From contig KV425561.1 of NCBI GenBank assembly GCA_001632425.1, positions 62,001 through 126,000 on the forward strand: a stretch of 64,000 nt of DNA, read 5' to 3'. This stretch comes from Neolentinus lepideus HHB14362 ss-1 (lineage: Eukaryota; Basidiomycota; Agaricomycetes; Gloeophyllales; Gloeophyllaceae). Position numbers and translations under genes: made by a program. Positions within the stretch are counted from its first letter, which is position 1, and each line of letters starts with the position of its first letter. Shown one piece after another: positions 24,510-36,996 of this stretch. The notes beneath the pieces are model-generated. The model saw only the letters and a list, made by a program, of their open reading frames with translations. It was not told the DNA's origin and searched no databases.

Positions 24510-25054
24510 AGTTGAGAAGACCGAGGTTCGCTACCTACCATGTTAATTCTCGATCAAGACCTTACTCGCTGAAAAGGTGGCATTTATCCTCCTCTATCGT
24601 GAGCTTATGCTGAGCGCTGGAAAACCGCTCGATCGCGAGTCATCATACATATACCCGACGTTGGTGATGAATCAAAGGCACGGGTGCGTGCTGCCAGTGT
24701 GAAAGTCACTGATAATACTTAGAAATACCCTCAGGATATCTTGTCTGAAGCCCATAGCTACTTCGGAAACATTCGATTTCGGAAGTCAGGTAATCGGAAA
24801 TCATGATCCATTGCTCTGCAGCATTCCGATCAATACTTGTATCGACTGGAACAGTCGTGATAGCGAGCAATTGATTATTAATGCTGCAATCAAAGAAAGA
24901 CACGCATACATAGTAACTGATAGACAGCAATGATGCGAGAGGGGCGACATCAAGATGCTATGCATGTTCATTCGCTGAGGGCGACCGCTGCTTTCCTTCG
25001 CTTTATTTGCATCCTGTTGGGTACGTCAGCATTAAATAAACCGCTGTCAGAGGA
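24510..25054. other. Intergenic, no gene seen
   Basis: About 545 bases between the Gon7-like stop and the stop of the minus-strand P450; it should hold both 3' ends. A 74-codon minus-strand ORF at 24706-24930 has no domain-like content. Confidence 0.4.
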
Positions 25055-27272
25055 TCACACTGACTTGATGCGTCTGCTGTGACTACACATATATCCCCAC
25101 CAGACATCCCTAGGTCTCTTGCCATTACCGCCCATCCTCACGTCATAGCTTAGCAAGATGTGGGCCATAAGAGCCTTCATAACATACGACACGAGGAAGC
25201 GGCCAGCCTGCTGCAGTGTTAATCATTTTAGCTCCCTGTCAAATGAACCAACTTACGCTGATCAGATGGAGCGGATGTCAGTCAGACAATTAAAAGGGCT
25301 GTGTATAGATCAGGACGTACCATGCATGTTTCCCATAACCCCATGGAAGATAATGAAGATTGGGCACCGCAAACCCATCATCGTTGTTCGCGGAGGACTC
25401 AGAGCCTTTGTAGAACCTCAGCCCATCAAACGACTCAGGATTGGGATAGTAAGCTTCATCGAAATGAATATCGAGAGCTGCCGAGACGTAGCTGCCTTCT
25501 GGGACGATGGTCCCGTCAGACAGAGCAAAGGTCTTGCATGCCCTGCGAGTGTGCGTCGCTGATCCAAGGTATATTAGTCTCCAAATGCATGGAAGGCGAA
25601 CACAAAGCACCTGAGCCTAGGCCGTTTACGCGCATGGATTCCTTCAGGAAGCTGTCCATTTTCCCGAGTTGATCGAGAGCAGCCTTGGTCAATCCAAAAG
25701 AATCCACGTTGTCCTGCGCTTCCTTTCTAAGCATGTCCACATATTCTGGATGCATCGCAATATTAATGAGGGCTTGCGTGAACGACTGTAATATATCTTA
25801 GCCCAACCTAACGACATCGTACAAGGAATGAGCTTACCATTGAGGAGGTGTGAGTGGAGGCGCCATTGGTAGCGAGAAGTCGGACTGTTAAATCCTCAGA
25901 CGATTGCTGTGGACCTTTGGCGGTATCCATGAGCCATGAAAGTACGTCACTCTGAAGAGACCGTGAACAATTGCATCCATCGGTAGGCAAATTTAAGGGG
26001 AGACCGACCGGCTTGTCCTCCCAGCTCTTGCCGTACTTCGAGATAGCTGCTGCTCTTGCGCTTATAAGAGGTACATAGTACTTCATGGCCGCAGATACGG
26101 TTCTCGGAAGCTGCGTCACTAGCCTTCCTACTAGACTTATCACCCACTCTTAAAAAGATTTTGATACCGGGAAGACAAGGAATTGCATACGGTCTCACGA
26201 ATAAGGGGAATACGTTGATGAACAGGCCAGTAACAAATCGTTCTAAGGCATTTTTGGAGGCAAGATCTAGGTATTCTTCATTCCGACCTGCAAGGAGGTC
26301 AAAGAGGAACTTCATTTATACGATGGGTGGTACTTACATAGCGTCGGCCCGACAATGATGCGGTTGAATGTTCGGCACATGGTCTTTACCAGAGGTTGCA
26401 CAACGTCGAGCTCCCGCCACGTATCTGTTCGCTCAAAGTTGTGGATTTTGATCGACACGACACCATCCGACTTACCATCACACTGTTTACCAATCAGGTC
26501 CTCAAAAGCAAGAATTACCTCCTCTGTTGTTTCTGCAACCAACTCATCGAGATTGCGACGCAGCTTCGCAGCGATCAGGGTCAGCGGTTCTCCTATGTTG
26601 ACGTCTACTCACCTTGTTCTTCAAGACCGCAACATGATAGGGATCGAAATGGATAGACTCGCCCATAGTGTATTTTATTTGCAGTTCCTGTGATCACGAT
26701 GTCATCTCCAGGCTCTTCACTTGATCACGAAGTGACAAACCTCATATGCTGAGTCTAACATGGACAGTGTGTCATCCGGGAGATTATGTATCTCGCTCAC
26801 TGCAGACATAGTCAAAATGGCTCTGCATTTACCTAAGATCAAATATACCTAGTTTTTCTCCCGTGACGACAAAGAGCCAGCTGTTCCATCGAGGTAGTTT
26901 GTATACGCCTCCGGATTTGAACTAGCTCAAATCAGTCTCCAGAAACACTAACAATCAAGTTTTAGGAACACTGACCTTGCGATAACCCTCCGCGGACATG
27001 CTTCTAGCAGCATAGAAAAAGCGGAAACCTCCGTAATAGGGACCCAGCCAGTGGGGGTATCCAAAGGGCTGAGCTCCCGTCTGTCTCGTAATGTCAGCAC
27101 AGATGCAATACAAGACTAGAGGGGGCATACCTTCGATAGCAAAATAGACACAACGTGCAAGACAATTGAGAGATTTACAATAAGAGATACGGCGAGGACA
27201 TAATCGCTCGAGAGTGTACGCCATAAACTTGAGGCTTTGGACAAGACAATGTGAGAGAGCGAGGTTATCATG
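25055..27272 (-). CDS. Cytochrome P450 (fungal, haem loop disrupted; possible pseudogene)
   Basis: Haem monooxygenase, ER-anchored. The start at 27272 gives MITSLSHIVLSKASSLWRTL and a membrane anchor (VLAVSLIVNLSIVLHVVSIL). After an intron comes GAQPFGYPHWLGPYYGGFRF. Later exons carry WLFVVTGEKLVD, EEVILAFEDLIGKQCDG, TMCRTFNRIIVGPTLC, NALERFVTGLFINVFPLF, and the I-helix NGASTHTSSMSFTQAL. The K-helix is FLKESMRVNGLG (ExxR). Then follow TFALSDGTIVPEGSYVSAA, DEAYYPNPESFDGLRFY, and HYLPWGYGKHA. The haem cysteine should follow at once. The donor at 25318 and the only plausible acceptor (CACTGCAG) do restore a Cys codon, but the next bases run out of the frame that encodes AGRFLVSYVMKALMAHILLS. The C-terminal part to the stop at 25057-25055 is otherwise intact. 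Either an unusual splice is used or the gene is broken here. Confidence 0.8.
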
Positions 27273-29109
27273 TCTAGTAAGCGAAGGTTGCTATTGCCTG
27301 TGTATCTTCAATCACTTTAAATACTGAGGGGATAGTGCCATCTCGGAGAGGACAATTACAGTGTATTCGAGTGTACCAGCTATAGTGAAGGGGTCTCGCC
27401 GTAGTCCGGGACATGATGATGATCATGAATCCACAGCCAAAGCATTGCCTCCAGCCGCTCGAAGGTAGAGTCTACAAGCTTCAGAGAATCTCTAGATCTG
27501 GCGATACAGGCCCAGGACATCTTTCCAGTTACTGCCATCACGAACAAAGGGAGCCCTGTGCTGAGACAGTAAGGGGTATCAACAATATTGGAAGCATCCA
27601 CAATGCAATGCGAACCTTGGCTTTCACGGGGTTATACCTCGGAAAAGGGGATAACCAGTGGGGAAAAGAAATGGATCAATAGTGACAGCAACTCGATCGA
27701 TAGATGATGGACAGAAAGACCGTCTTTGTTCTCCAAGCCTCAATGTTCCGCTAAGAGTGATAGATTATGGCTGTAGTGAGTATGCGTCAACTGCTGTGCT
27801 GATAACGCAGACGTACCCCAATCATACGGGAAACTACGAGCCAGATTACTGGGGTTAATGATGAACAACTAGATATGACAGGTGACAGCAGATGCAGGAG
27901 AGAGGAGAAGATATGATGAACTTACTGACTGATGATGCATGCATGCATTACACGGGTGGACAAAGTCAAATAGCGAGCTTGAGAATGACATGAAGCTATA
28001 GCACTATTGCGTGACTTCCCAAAAGAGGGTAGAAGAAAAAACAAAGACAAATAGTTGCAGAAAAATGGATTTCGTTCTCACAAGTCGCAAGATACTGTAA
28101 CACAAAAGTAGGTTACTGCGCCATCGTGAAAAACGTCGCTCCGTCCGGTTACATCCTCAACCAATCAGGTCGTCTTGGGCGCGACTCTGTGCTGAGATCT
28201 GAGATTTCTGGCATGCGGTCCAAAAATCGAAAATCCATGTCCGCTACTTGTTTAGAACTGAATCATCATAATTTCAAAATCATTTCTTCGGACTCTCGAA
28301 CACTGCGTCTGTCGCCTGCGATCTTGCACCCAGTTGATTCCGAGTTCTCTGGTGCCAGGCACTGCCCCAAATCCTGGGCTCTTCCATCCATGCGTAGAAT
28401 GTTGGCAATCATGATAAATTTCTTAAGTGGCACTAGGGCCCCGGCTTGTTGGCGACGTCTCACAATCCACTCGAAATAGGTACTCAGTCATGATGGTCAA
28501 GGCCGGCTGCTCTTGTCGAACAGTCGAAGAAGAATCACACCCGTCATGCACTACAGCTTAGGTTCGTGATCAGATGGGCGAAGTCAATGGTTGGATATCG
28601 ATACCCCCTGACTGATTCTGCCATGATGGTTCAAGGAAATGTTGCTACATTCCACATGCTGTCCTCAGGTGATGTGTTGTTGGCTGTGCCTGTTACTTGC
28701 ACGTTTGGGGACCCGAAACTCAAACATAGCGTGGATCAGTCTTTCTCATTTATCCTCAGTTCTCAAAAAATTTAGCATCATGAGCTCCAGAGCGTTGGCT
28801 ATCGGAGATTGCACCGTCTGGACGCAGGGTCCTCGGTGTACTTATCTTTTATGATGTACTGAAGAGTGGGCTGTTATCCTGGTTCTGGGTCTGCTGAGAT
28901 GCATTCCGTGAATTGGCAGTTGAGGTTCCTTTCTGAATGACAGATGTCTAGATGCAAGAAGGAGATCGGGGATGTCAGATAAGGCGACTCTCGGTTCGGA
29001 TTGTCCACACGATGTATCACGACAGTGGAACAGCTGAGCCTGTTCCTGACCACCGCCTTCGGTCGATTTGAGAGCGCAATCGTTAAATACTTACTTATGT
29101 GTTCCCGGA
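27273..29109. other. Large spacer between P450 and DUF6533 genes
   Basis: About 1.8 kb, moderately AT-rich, with ORFs of 60-117 codons on both strands. The only stretch that looks somewhat protein-like is on the minus strand around 28479-28266: YFEWIVRRRQQAGAL, then MDGRAQDLGQCLAPENSEST. It could not be connected to exons or assigned to a family. Divergent promoters of the two flanking genes must lie here. Confidence 0.35.
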
Positions 29110-31082
29110 ATGCTGAACAGTATAGCACCGCAGGCACTCGAGATAATGTCTTCAGCTCAGCAAGAAGTAGCCGCTTTCGTAAAGGCCGTAGAGCAGACCT
29201 TCATGGTCAACTTAGCAGCAGGTCTGTGGCATTTGAAGATCTGTGGTGTTAGACTCAATGAGATTCTGTATTTCAGCGGCAGCATCAGCTTGGCTTGCCT
29301 ACGACATAATTCTTACCATGCCTTTGGAGGTGATATCTCGCTCATGCATTCAGGATGCACTTTGTCGTTAATGTCTATCGACAGGTATCGCTAGTTTGGA
29401 AGTGCGCTTGTCCAGTGCAGTCATTGATGCTGATAATGATATTCGTATCTTGCTCAGAATCAGGTTCACATTCCACAAAGTGCTCTACTGTATTGTGCGA
29501 TACTGGACTCTATTCAGTATCCTGTAAGGCTTTCTGTCTGGTCGATTCGATGAAATTAACCCTCCAGCCATAGGTTCCTGGTAGCAGGTAAAGTGCTTTA
29601 GTCTGTCCGGCATATTTTCTCCGCAAATGACTATCGGTTTTAGTCGACACCAACACAAAGATTCCGCTGTCGGTATGTAACCCAGTATCGAAGCTTAAGG
29701 TTGACGCCGCTTACTATGTTTCCATAGTTGTAAGAGCTTTATATAGATTGCGTTCAAGTTGCTAAGTACTGGCCAACAATATAGCTGCCGTCACTGGTTC
29801 TGGTATAGGGGATTGTGAGTGCCTGGGCAGTTACTTGAACCACGACACTTACTCCTTGTCTAGTACAGGTCCTTTTACGATCAGCACGGCAGGCGAGGCT
29901 CTGTTTCTCATCCGCATATATGCACTCTACGGTCAAAGTCGCAAGGGTAAGATTTAAGGCTGTACTTTCGTACGCATCTCACCAATGTACCCTCAGTATT
30001 ACTTGTAATCGGTCCTTTATACCTTAGCAAGTTGGTCATTTGTTGCTCTAATTCCTTCACTTCATGGCTTCCTTCCAAGTGTAGCTCAAGTTGTGGTACG
30101 TACTCTCATCCTGCTTGCTGCAATAACATGTCTTTGAACTACGTCACTGCCTGCGCAGGCAGGACTGGTTCTAGTTATTCTAGAGGTCGGCTCTGTATCC
30201 GCAACTCCAAGACCGCCCGACTATCCTATCCCCGGCTGTCTCGCCACATTGCCGCGATATGTGAACCTCAGTTATATGTCTTGGTACATTGAACTTAGTT
30301 GACGGTCTTCCTATTCTGATCGCGGCTGTGCCCTTTGTTTCCAGGGGTATCTCGATGACCGCGTCATGTCCGCCTCGTTCATCCAATAATCGATGATACG
30401 TGCTGATGATGTCCCTAGGTATCTATTTTCTGCTCACTCTGTACAAATTCATAATTAGCTTGCGTCCGGCGGGCGAGCCTGTTAGTGGCATCACTGACAT
30501 CTTTATCATCTTCGAGTCCCGACGGTTCGCGCCTGTCTTCTATCTCTTCGTCCGCGACGGCACATTCTATTTCTTTGTGTAAGTCACCTCGGTCCCCGTG
30601 AAAGCGAGTGCTGCTGGCTCACATACACACATACACACCACAGGATATTCGGTAAATCTGAATGGCAGACAACTAAGTCACTTCCGTTGACTATACTCTC
30701 GTAGTATCAAATCTGCTGAATCTGATCTTCACCGGAGTACTGGCCAACTCGGCACTCGAGCAAATGGGCACGGCGTACGTCTCTTGTGGTTCGCAAAGTC
30801 TTTGTTGCATTGTGTGCTGATCCGGTTTGTATAAGGTGGATTATGGCGACATACGGCGTCACAGTAAGGTGTTTGACTGATATCCGTTCGAACTCTGGCT
30901 AATTTCGTGATTCCTAGTCGGCGCGATTGTACCTCAATCTGCGACAGATAGTCAACAAGGAGCCAGGTGTATCAACTGATGTCATGGAGCTTCGTGATCG
31001 TTCAATTACTCGTGGTCCCGTGTTCGCGCGTTCCCCTATGCGCGACGAGGAGACAGGGTTAAGTTGGGTGGAGCGCGTGTAG
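29110..31082 (+). CDS. DUF6533 multi-pass membrane protein
   Basis: Membrane protein of a family greatly expanded in mushroom-forming fungi; function unknown, sometimes compared with 7TM receptors. The start at 29110 (MLNSIAPQALEIMSSAQQEV) leads through an intron to the family signature ASAWLAYDIILTMPLE, then LVWKIRFTFHKVLYCIVRYW after two further introns. Later exons show EALFLIRIYALYGQSRK, LVLVILEVGSVSATPRPPDY with PIPGCLA, LLTLYKFIISLRPAGEP, FAPVFYLFVRDGTFYFFV, NLLNLIFTGVLANSALEQMG, and WIMATYGVT. The cytosolic tail SARLYLNLRQIVNKE continues to ...EETGLSWVERV and the stop at 31080-31082. About ten introns are implied; some borders between 29540 and 30180 are not resolved. It lies between two P450 genes. 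Confidence 0.82.
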
Positions 31083-32151
31083 GCTTCTGGAGTCCAGCCA
31101 AATCTGCATGAAATAAGCTCACGGACACGACCCAAATGAAGATATGAATGTATTTGTTGTTCTAGTTCACTACTAGATTACTAGTCTACCCGACGAGAGC
31201 AAGTCTCGCAGGAACACTGACTTCAGATCAATCTTGTCCTCAACCACTGGCAGAATCTGGCTGGCCGATCCATCCTCTATGTCTGGAGAATCCGCTGCTA
31301 AGACGTTGTCTGGGACTCATAACATCGACCTTCAGAGGGAGAGATATGACTCCCGTACGTCGATGACAGGTACAGGAATTTCTAACAATTAATAACAGCT
31401 CTATGTAACAGCCCACCCTCATTATTAACGTGTTATTAAGACGTTTTATTTAATAAGAATGTAAATAATACATTAATTATTCACCGTACTCTACGGTCTC
31501 TACCCTGCACTACATGTACAGAGATGATCGTAGCACGGTTCAATTTATCAAGGACTCCCACTCAATATCACTGACATGAAGCGTTCGGTAATTTGTCACA
31601 ACCCCGGGACGTTCGGATACTATGCTTGACAGCGTCACCCTATGAACATAGGAAGCAATAGACTGTAATGGAGCTTTGCTTTCACCGTCAGACTTCCATC
31701 GATCAGTGAAACATCATGCTGATTCATGCATCACGTCCTCGCCGGCGCGGAAATCACTGGGATGTAAAGGACAATTCGGGCTTTCAAGTGTATCAACGAT
31801 ATAAGCCTGAATTCGCCTGATGGTACATCATATAAGCTAAGCACTCCTTTTTGCGAACAGTATACCTTTCTAGCTGACTAGCTCCGACGCGGGAGCCCGC
31901 TTGTATAAATATCATCAAAGTATGCTATTATGGGATTCCCTTCATGCCCACCACGCCCATACTCTAATGGGCGGTTAGCGTGAGATGATCATTGCTGCGT
32001 CGTGGTTCTGTTCAACGCTTCCATCGTGATGTCCAGCTTGAAGGTACGAGTGACACCACTTTCATCCTGTCCGTTGTTCCTGACCAACGGAGTCTCTTAA
32101 AGCTACGACAGGTCTGATCACTTGCGCTAGCTTTCGTCGCCTAACAAAGCT
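31083..32151. other. Intergenic, no gene seen
   Basis: About 1.07 kb upstream of the second P450. An AT-rich block lies at about 31395-31490 (ATTATTAACGTGTTATTAAG). Only short ORFs with no domain-like content are present. Confidence 0.4.
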
Positions 32152-34660
32152 ATGAGTCAAGTTCTCGTTGCCTCGGCCATAGTCTATGCAACTTCCCTCT
32201 TTCTGTACCGGCGATGGAAATCTGTGTCCATTTCGTATATCCAAGCACCTCAAACAGAGTCTTTCGTTCTTGGTGAGCACTGCAGTGATCTTGACACCTC
32301 ATCGACTTACGTCTGTTAACAGGTAACTTTCCTGAATACTTCCAGAAGGAAGTTGGCGAGTGCGAGTTCGAATGGCAAGAGCTATTCGGAGCAGTTTACC
32401 GAATGAAAGGTTTATTTGGAGTATGTTGGTTCATTGTGAGTATTATCAACAGTCCTAATATCCTCTTCAGGCAGACCGTTTAATGGTCGCAGATCCTAAG
32501 GTGAGCTTGAGGTTTTAGTCGCGTGCATGGACTATCGTGCTCATATCTCGTATTAGGCGCTCCAGTATATGTACCAGAGTGCCGGCACGCAGTTCCTGAA
32601 ACCGACAATACGTCGAGAGATTTCTCGCATGTACATTGGCCGAGGTATTGCATGGGCTGAAGGTAAGATACCTGTTGGTAAGTTGTGAGAGTGCTGCTGC
32701 ATACCTCCATAGGTGAGGATCATATACGGCAGAGGAAAATCATGACACCGGCATTTGGCAATATCGAGAGTAGGGGCATGATGCCTTTGTTCCGAGAGAT
32801 CGCAAATAGAGTGATTATTTAAGGCGCTTCTTACACGATATATGTCTGATACCTCCGTCAAGATGTGCAGTCACTGGAAAGATGTCATTGAGGCAGCGGG
32901 TAATGGGAAGTCCGCCAAAATTGATGTGGCCGGCTGGTTATCGCGAGCGACATTGGATGCAATTGGAGAAGGTAAGTGATTATCAATTTCTGGTTGTACG
33001 TGAACTCATAAGTTAGCCTATTGATGCAAGCTGCATTCGGAATCAAGGTGCTACAAAAATATGATATGTGTCATTCTTATGCTCATGGGCATGTGTATCT
33101 CTAGTTCGGGAGTATGGAGAACAAAGAAGATAAGCTCGCAAACGCCTACCACAGTCTCCTGTAGGCTCTTCTCACCCCCTTCCATCAAATACGGTATTAA
33201 CTTTGGTTGGAGGATGGAAGCCTTCGGGCTCCCGAGTCGAGGTAGAATCTTCGCCCAACAACTCGCCGCGTACTTCCCTATGTGGGTGTGGCAGTTGATC
33301 GATCGACTGCCGTCCCGTAGCCTCGCAAGATTACGGACTGTTGCATACGAAGGGGACAGAGTTGCAAAGGAACTCGTTCACCAAAAATTGCAGGCCCTCA
33401 AAACTGGCTCTGAAGGCTTGGACAAGGATGTCATGAGCGTGCTCGGTAATCAACTTCATGATCTATAATAGTACGGTTGATTCTGGAGCTTTTACTATAG
33501 TCCAAGCGAATTTGTCTGCATCTCCGGAGAATAAGTTATCCGACGAAGAACTTTATGCACAAATGAGGTACATACAGTGTTCGAATCCTTGTTCGATTAC
33601 TTACACTGACTTACAGGACAGTGCTGGTGGCGGGGCGTAAGTGCCATAGGTCTGCAGAATGGTCATTGCATTAATCCAATTAACCAGACGAGACTTCGGG
33701 GAACACGTTATCGTTCATTCTGTATGAACTCTCCAAAAATCCTTCCATCCAAAACAAAATTCGCAAAGAGATTGCTTCCATCCTCGGCGCAGGCGCTGAA
33801 TACACCATGGCACAGCTCGACCGCATGCACTACACTTTGGCAGTAATCAAGGTGCGTCGCGCATCACTAACGTCCATATACTGTTGCAGCCAACCGAATA
33901 TCTGCGCGCAGGAAGTACTCCGTGTCCATCCTGTTGTATATGGCCCCTTCTTAGTTGCAAAGGAACCAGACGTTATACCGCTCTCGAAGCCAATCACCAG
34001 CGTCGATGGGAAGACAATATCCTCCGTCCCGATTGCAGCAGGACAGGTTATCCAAGTCTCCCTGTCTGGATACAATCGGTGAGAGTTTCTGCATGCAGGG
34101 TATCGCCGCTTTCGCCTCTAACAATCGCTCTAGCCTCAAAGACGTGTGGGGTGAAGATGCGCATGAGTTCCGGCCGGAACGGTGGCTAGAGATCCAGGAA
34201 GGAAAGCGAGAGGTGAACAGTCCGTTTGGGGTTTATTCGAACTTGTACGGCAGATCGTCTTTTCACCACCATATTGTATTCACTGGACTGCATTCTGGGA
34301 CAGGGGAAATTTTGTTAACGGAACAATATCTTGTTTGGGGTAAGCCTTCCCTTCTCGTTGAAGTTCTGCTATACATTGACCACCGATACCAATATTCCGC
34401 GCACCTTTCAACCAGCTGGCGTTTCGCGTAAGTCTCCCATATATTTGACACTGAGTGCACTTGAACTAATATGTCTCGACAATTCCAGTGTCATAGAGAT
34501 GCAAGTATTCGTCGTGGAGATCGTCCGTAATTTCCAACTCTCCCTGCCCAGCGACGGCAAGAGGGTGCTCAGAGCTACGAGCGGCGTTATGGCTCCTGTT
34601 GTTGAGGGCGAAGTGGAGAAAGGCAAACAGTTGCCATTGACGGTGGAGCTTCGCGACTGA
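32152..34660 (+). CDS. Cytochrome P450, second family (no recognisable haem cysteine; possible pseudogene)
   Basis: The start at 32152 gives a short anchor (MSQVLVASAIVYATSLFLYR). Exons continue with GNFPEYFQKEVGECEFEWQE, ADRLMVADPKALQYMYQSAG, and GEDHIRQRKIMTPAFGN. Then come GWLSRATLDAIGEAAFG, KEDKLANAYHSLL, and the I-helix TVLVAGRDETSGNTLSFILY. The K-helix is IKEVLRVHPVVYGP (ExxR), followed by WGEDAHEFRPERWLE (PERF-type). The C-terminal exon VIEMQVFVVEIVRNFQLSLP ends GKQLPLTVELRD at 34660. Between PFGVYSNL and WRFAVIEM, where FxxGxxxCxG should lie, the open frame reads YQYSAHLSTSWRFA without Cys or the Gly pattern. Splicing the stretch out would remove the loop altogether. The protein therefore cannot bind haem in the normal way, and the gene is probably decaying. 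It shows little similarity to the P450 at 25-27 kb. Confidence 0.78.
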
Positions 34661-34937
34661 GAACGGTCAGCTTTGTCTCGCAGTCCTACATTGTAGTACT
34701 GACGGGTAGTTCCTTGCGGAGATGTGTGAAGGTGTTGCGAGCACGACTTCGTCGAGTCTAAAAGTATATTCTCGTACGTCGCTTCGCTCCGGGAATTTAA
34801 TGCATTGTCTCTCCTTTGAAGAATTCAACTCTTGCGCCAGAGTCCCACAAACGAAAGATGCAGAATTATTTGCAATAATGTTGATTATAATAATACATAT
34901 GCGGATGATACCTCATACCCAATCTTACGTCCATGGA

Positions 34938-35411
34938 TTACACATTAGGGCCAAAGCTGCCCTTGCCCTTCTGCTTGAAGGTCGCCTCATCCTCCGCCTG
35001 CAGTTCTGCGTCAATCTGCGCTCCCCGCGACGGCTCGTTACCGTGTGACCGCGCAGCACCCGTGGGGTCGGGCTTCGTCTTTGCGCGCTGTTTCTCGTCA
35101 TGCGCGACCTTCTCTGCTTGTGCAAGCTTGTTTCCTAGTGTCCGTTCATCTCTGCGAGGAGATTATCAGTGAAACTGCGCGGATGGAGATAATAAGGCTA
35201 TGCATACTTCGAGTCTAATTGGTCGTGTGCGTTTCTCTGGCCAGCCTCGAACGAGGCGGGAGCATCTGTTGTACCCTTGGACGTTCTACAAATGAAGAAG
35301 TATGTCAGAGCGTTGCCATTCGGTTGTGTGAGCGGTCTCGACGCACCTCTGGTCACCGTCCTCGTAGATCTGAGGGTTGCCAACGTTGGACATCATGGCG
35401 CCGGACGACAT
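34938..35411 (-). CDS. Small hydrophilic protein, conserved-looking, unknown
   Basis: Three exons (35411-35347, 35285-35208, 35151-34938) give 118 residues in exact phase. The protein begins MSSGAMMSNVGNPQIYEDGD, continues TSKGTTDAPASFEAGQRNAH and DERTLGNKLAQAEKVAHDEK, and ends in FKQKGKGSFGPNV. It is very rich in Lys, Glu, Asp, Gln, Gly and Ala, with no hydrophobic core or membrane segment, so it is probably disordered or a short coiled coil in the cytosol. The composition recalls small stress-induced hydrophilic proteins, but no family is recognised. A 3' ORF in another frame (34925-35125) is a shadow of its last exon. Confidence 0.72.
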
Positions 35412-36996
35412 ATTGGCTTATGAGGATAATAGGTGGTAAGCTATTTGTGGTGTAATGCGATGACTGTGGTGATGATTGAAAACCCCGTCAGCCGTCGTTG
35501 AGCTTTGTTATATAGGGCATCGGGGGATGCTTGGGGTGACGTCATGGGGGAGCTGTGAGCTCAGTCTTCGAGCCAGGAGACGTTAGTGATCGCTCCATAA
35601 TCGCGACAAACGACGTACCTATACAGTACAACAGGATGCTACGCACCACAAGCACCACAGAATCGATGGGGGACGTTCGGGCGACCATGATCAACGTACG
35701 CGGCATGCTGGACTAGCTACATATTTTTGTGGACGGCTGGGCAACATTACTCCAGGAAGACAGTCAAAGCAAGATAATATTTCATGGGAGTCAAGTATCT
35801 ATAACAACCAGCTATTCCAGGCTGAAGCAGTCTCACCGAGATTTGACAAGGTAGACAGCTCCTAGACATCTCGACATACTAGAACCTGTTGCATCGGTCA
35901 GGGGATGGTACAGAGGCTCCACTGTGCCGAAGGGAAACAGCCTCAGTAAAAAGGCATCAGTTCCCTGAGAACAACTTGAAGGGTATGTGTGAACCACCAG
36001 CTCTACATGTCCCACTCGAGAAACGGGGACAAGCGTGACCAAAGTCGAGCATTAAGACGTCCAGCAGTCCATTTCCGCCCTGCTTTGGCACAAACCAGCC
36101 TGAATAAACGAAAGTGGCCTGGTCTGCAATTTGACTCGAGGTGCGTTGAAGAAAACAAACGAACTGGCGGCGACTAAAAGACGACGGCGTGGGAACCTTA
36201 CATACGGCATTTTCCGTTTTCCGAATTTCGTGCGCTTCCTGTCGTTTAGGACGGCCACGATTGGCTGCATCACTGTGGGCTGTTCTCCCTTCGTCGAGGT
36301 GTTCATCGGTCGGGTTATACTTGACATCCGCCCACGCTTCCTCGAGAAACATAGCTTTGCTTGCAATTTGGTTCGATATAACACGGTGCTTGCCCGTATC
36401 TATTTCACATCTTGCGGTGATTTGAGCCACAACAATCTGTATACATAGCTCGCTATTCTCACGAGAGGTGGTGGGACTGACACCCAGCGGTAGTGGAAAG
36501 ACTGCAGACTGTCAAATTCAAGTCCCCGTCAAGACTGCGGTAGCGTCCTGGAAACCAGTACTGTATATACATCCGCTCCCCCTCCCCCTTCCGGCGCAAT
36601 AGTACCCGTCCTAGCATATCTATGTCGCCATTGTTGCTCTAAGCTACAGTGGTCGTCCGAAGAAAATCAGTGTCTGTACGGTGAGTACATCTAAATTTGG
36701 TCTTTCGACGGGAGCGCGTTCACTCCTCTACTCGGCATTTTTTCGTGCCTCCACTGAATGCCGTCGAGCTTGGAACAAGAGCTGTTTCAGAGAACGACAG
36801 TAATCAGTTGAGGAACGGCCTGCGACTGAAGACGCTCAATCCGTCGCAGTAGTAATGCTCAATGTGTCCCTCGCAGCTCTTTATAATTTTTCTTGGTCAC
36901 GAACTCCGACGACTCACCGATTCTGAACGACACTGGAGATTCAACTGTTCATCTCCACTGCTCTAATATCTCTTACTTGTCACCCTTGAAATAAAA
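35412..36996. other. Large divergent intergenic region
   Basis: About 1.6 kb between two divergent genes. Overlapping ORFs of up to 157 codons (36430-35957, minus) and 105 codons (36131-36448, plus) occupy the same DNA, but neither has a recognisable domain or splice pattern. A TATAATTT-like element lies near 36890, about 105 bases before the DUF6593 ATG. Confidence 0.4.

Noticed and set aside
35957..36430. 157-codon minus-strand ORF
   Set aside because: A plus-strand ORF of similar length overlaps it, and neither has domain-like content.
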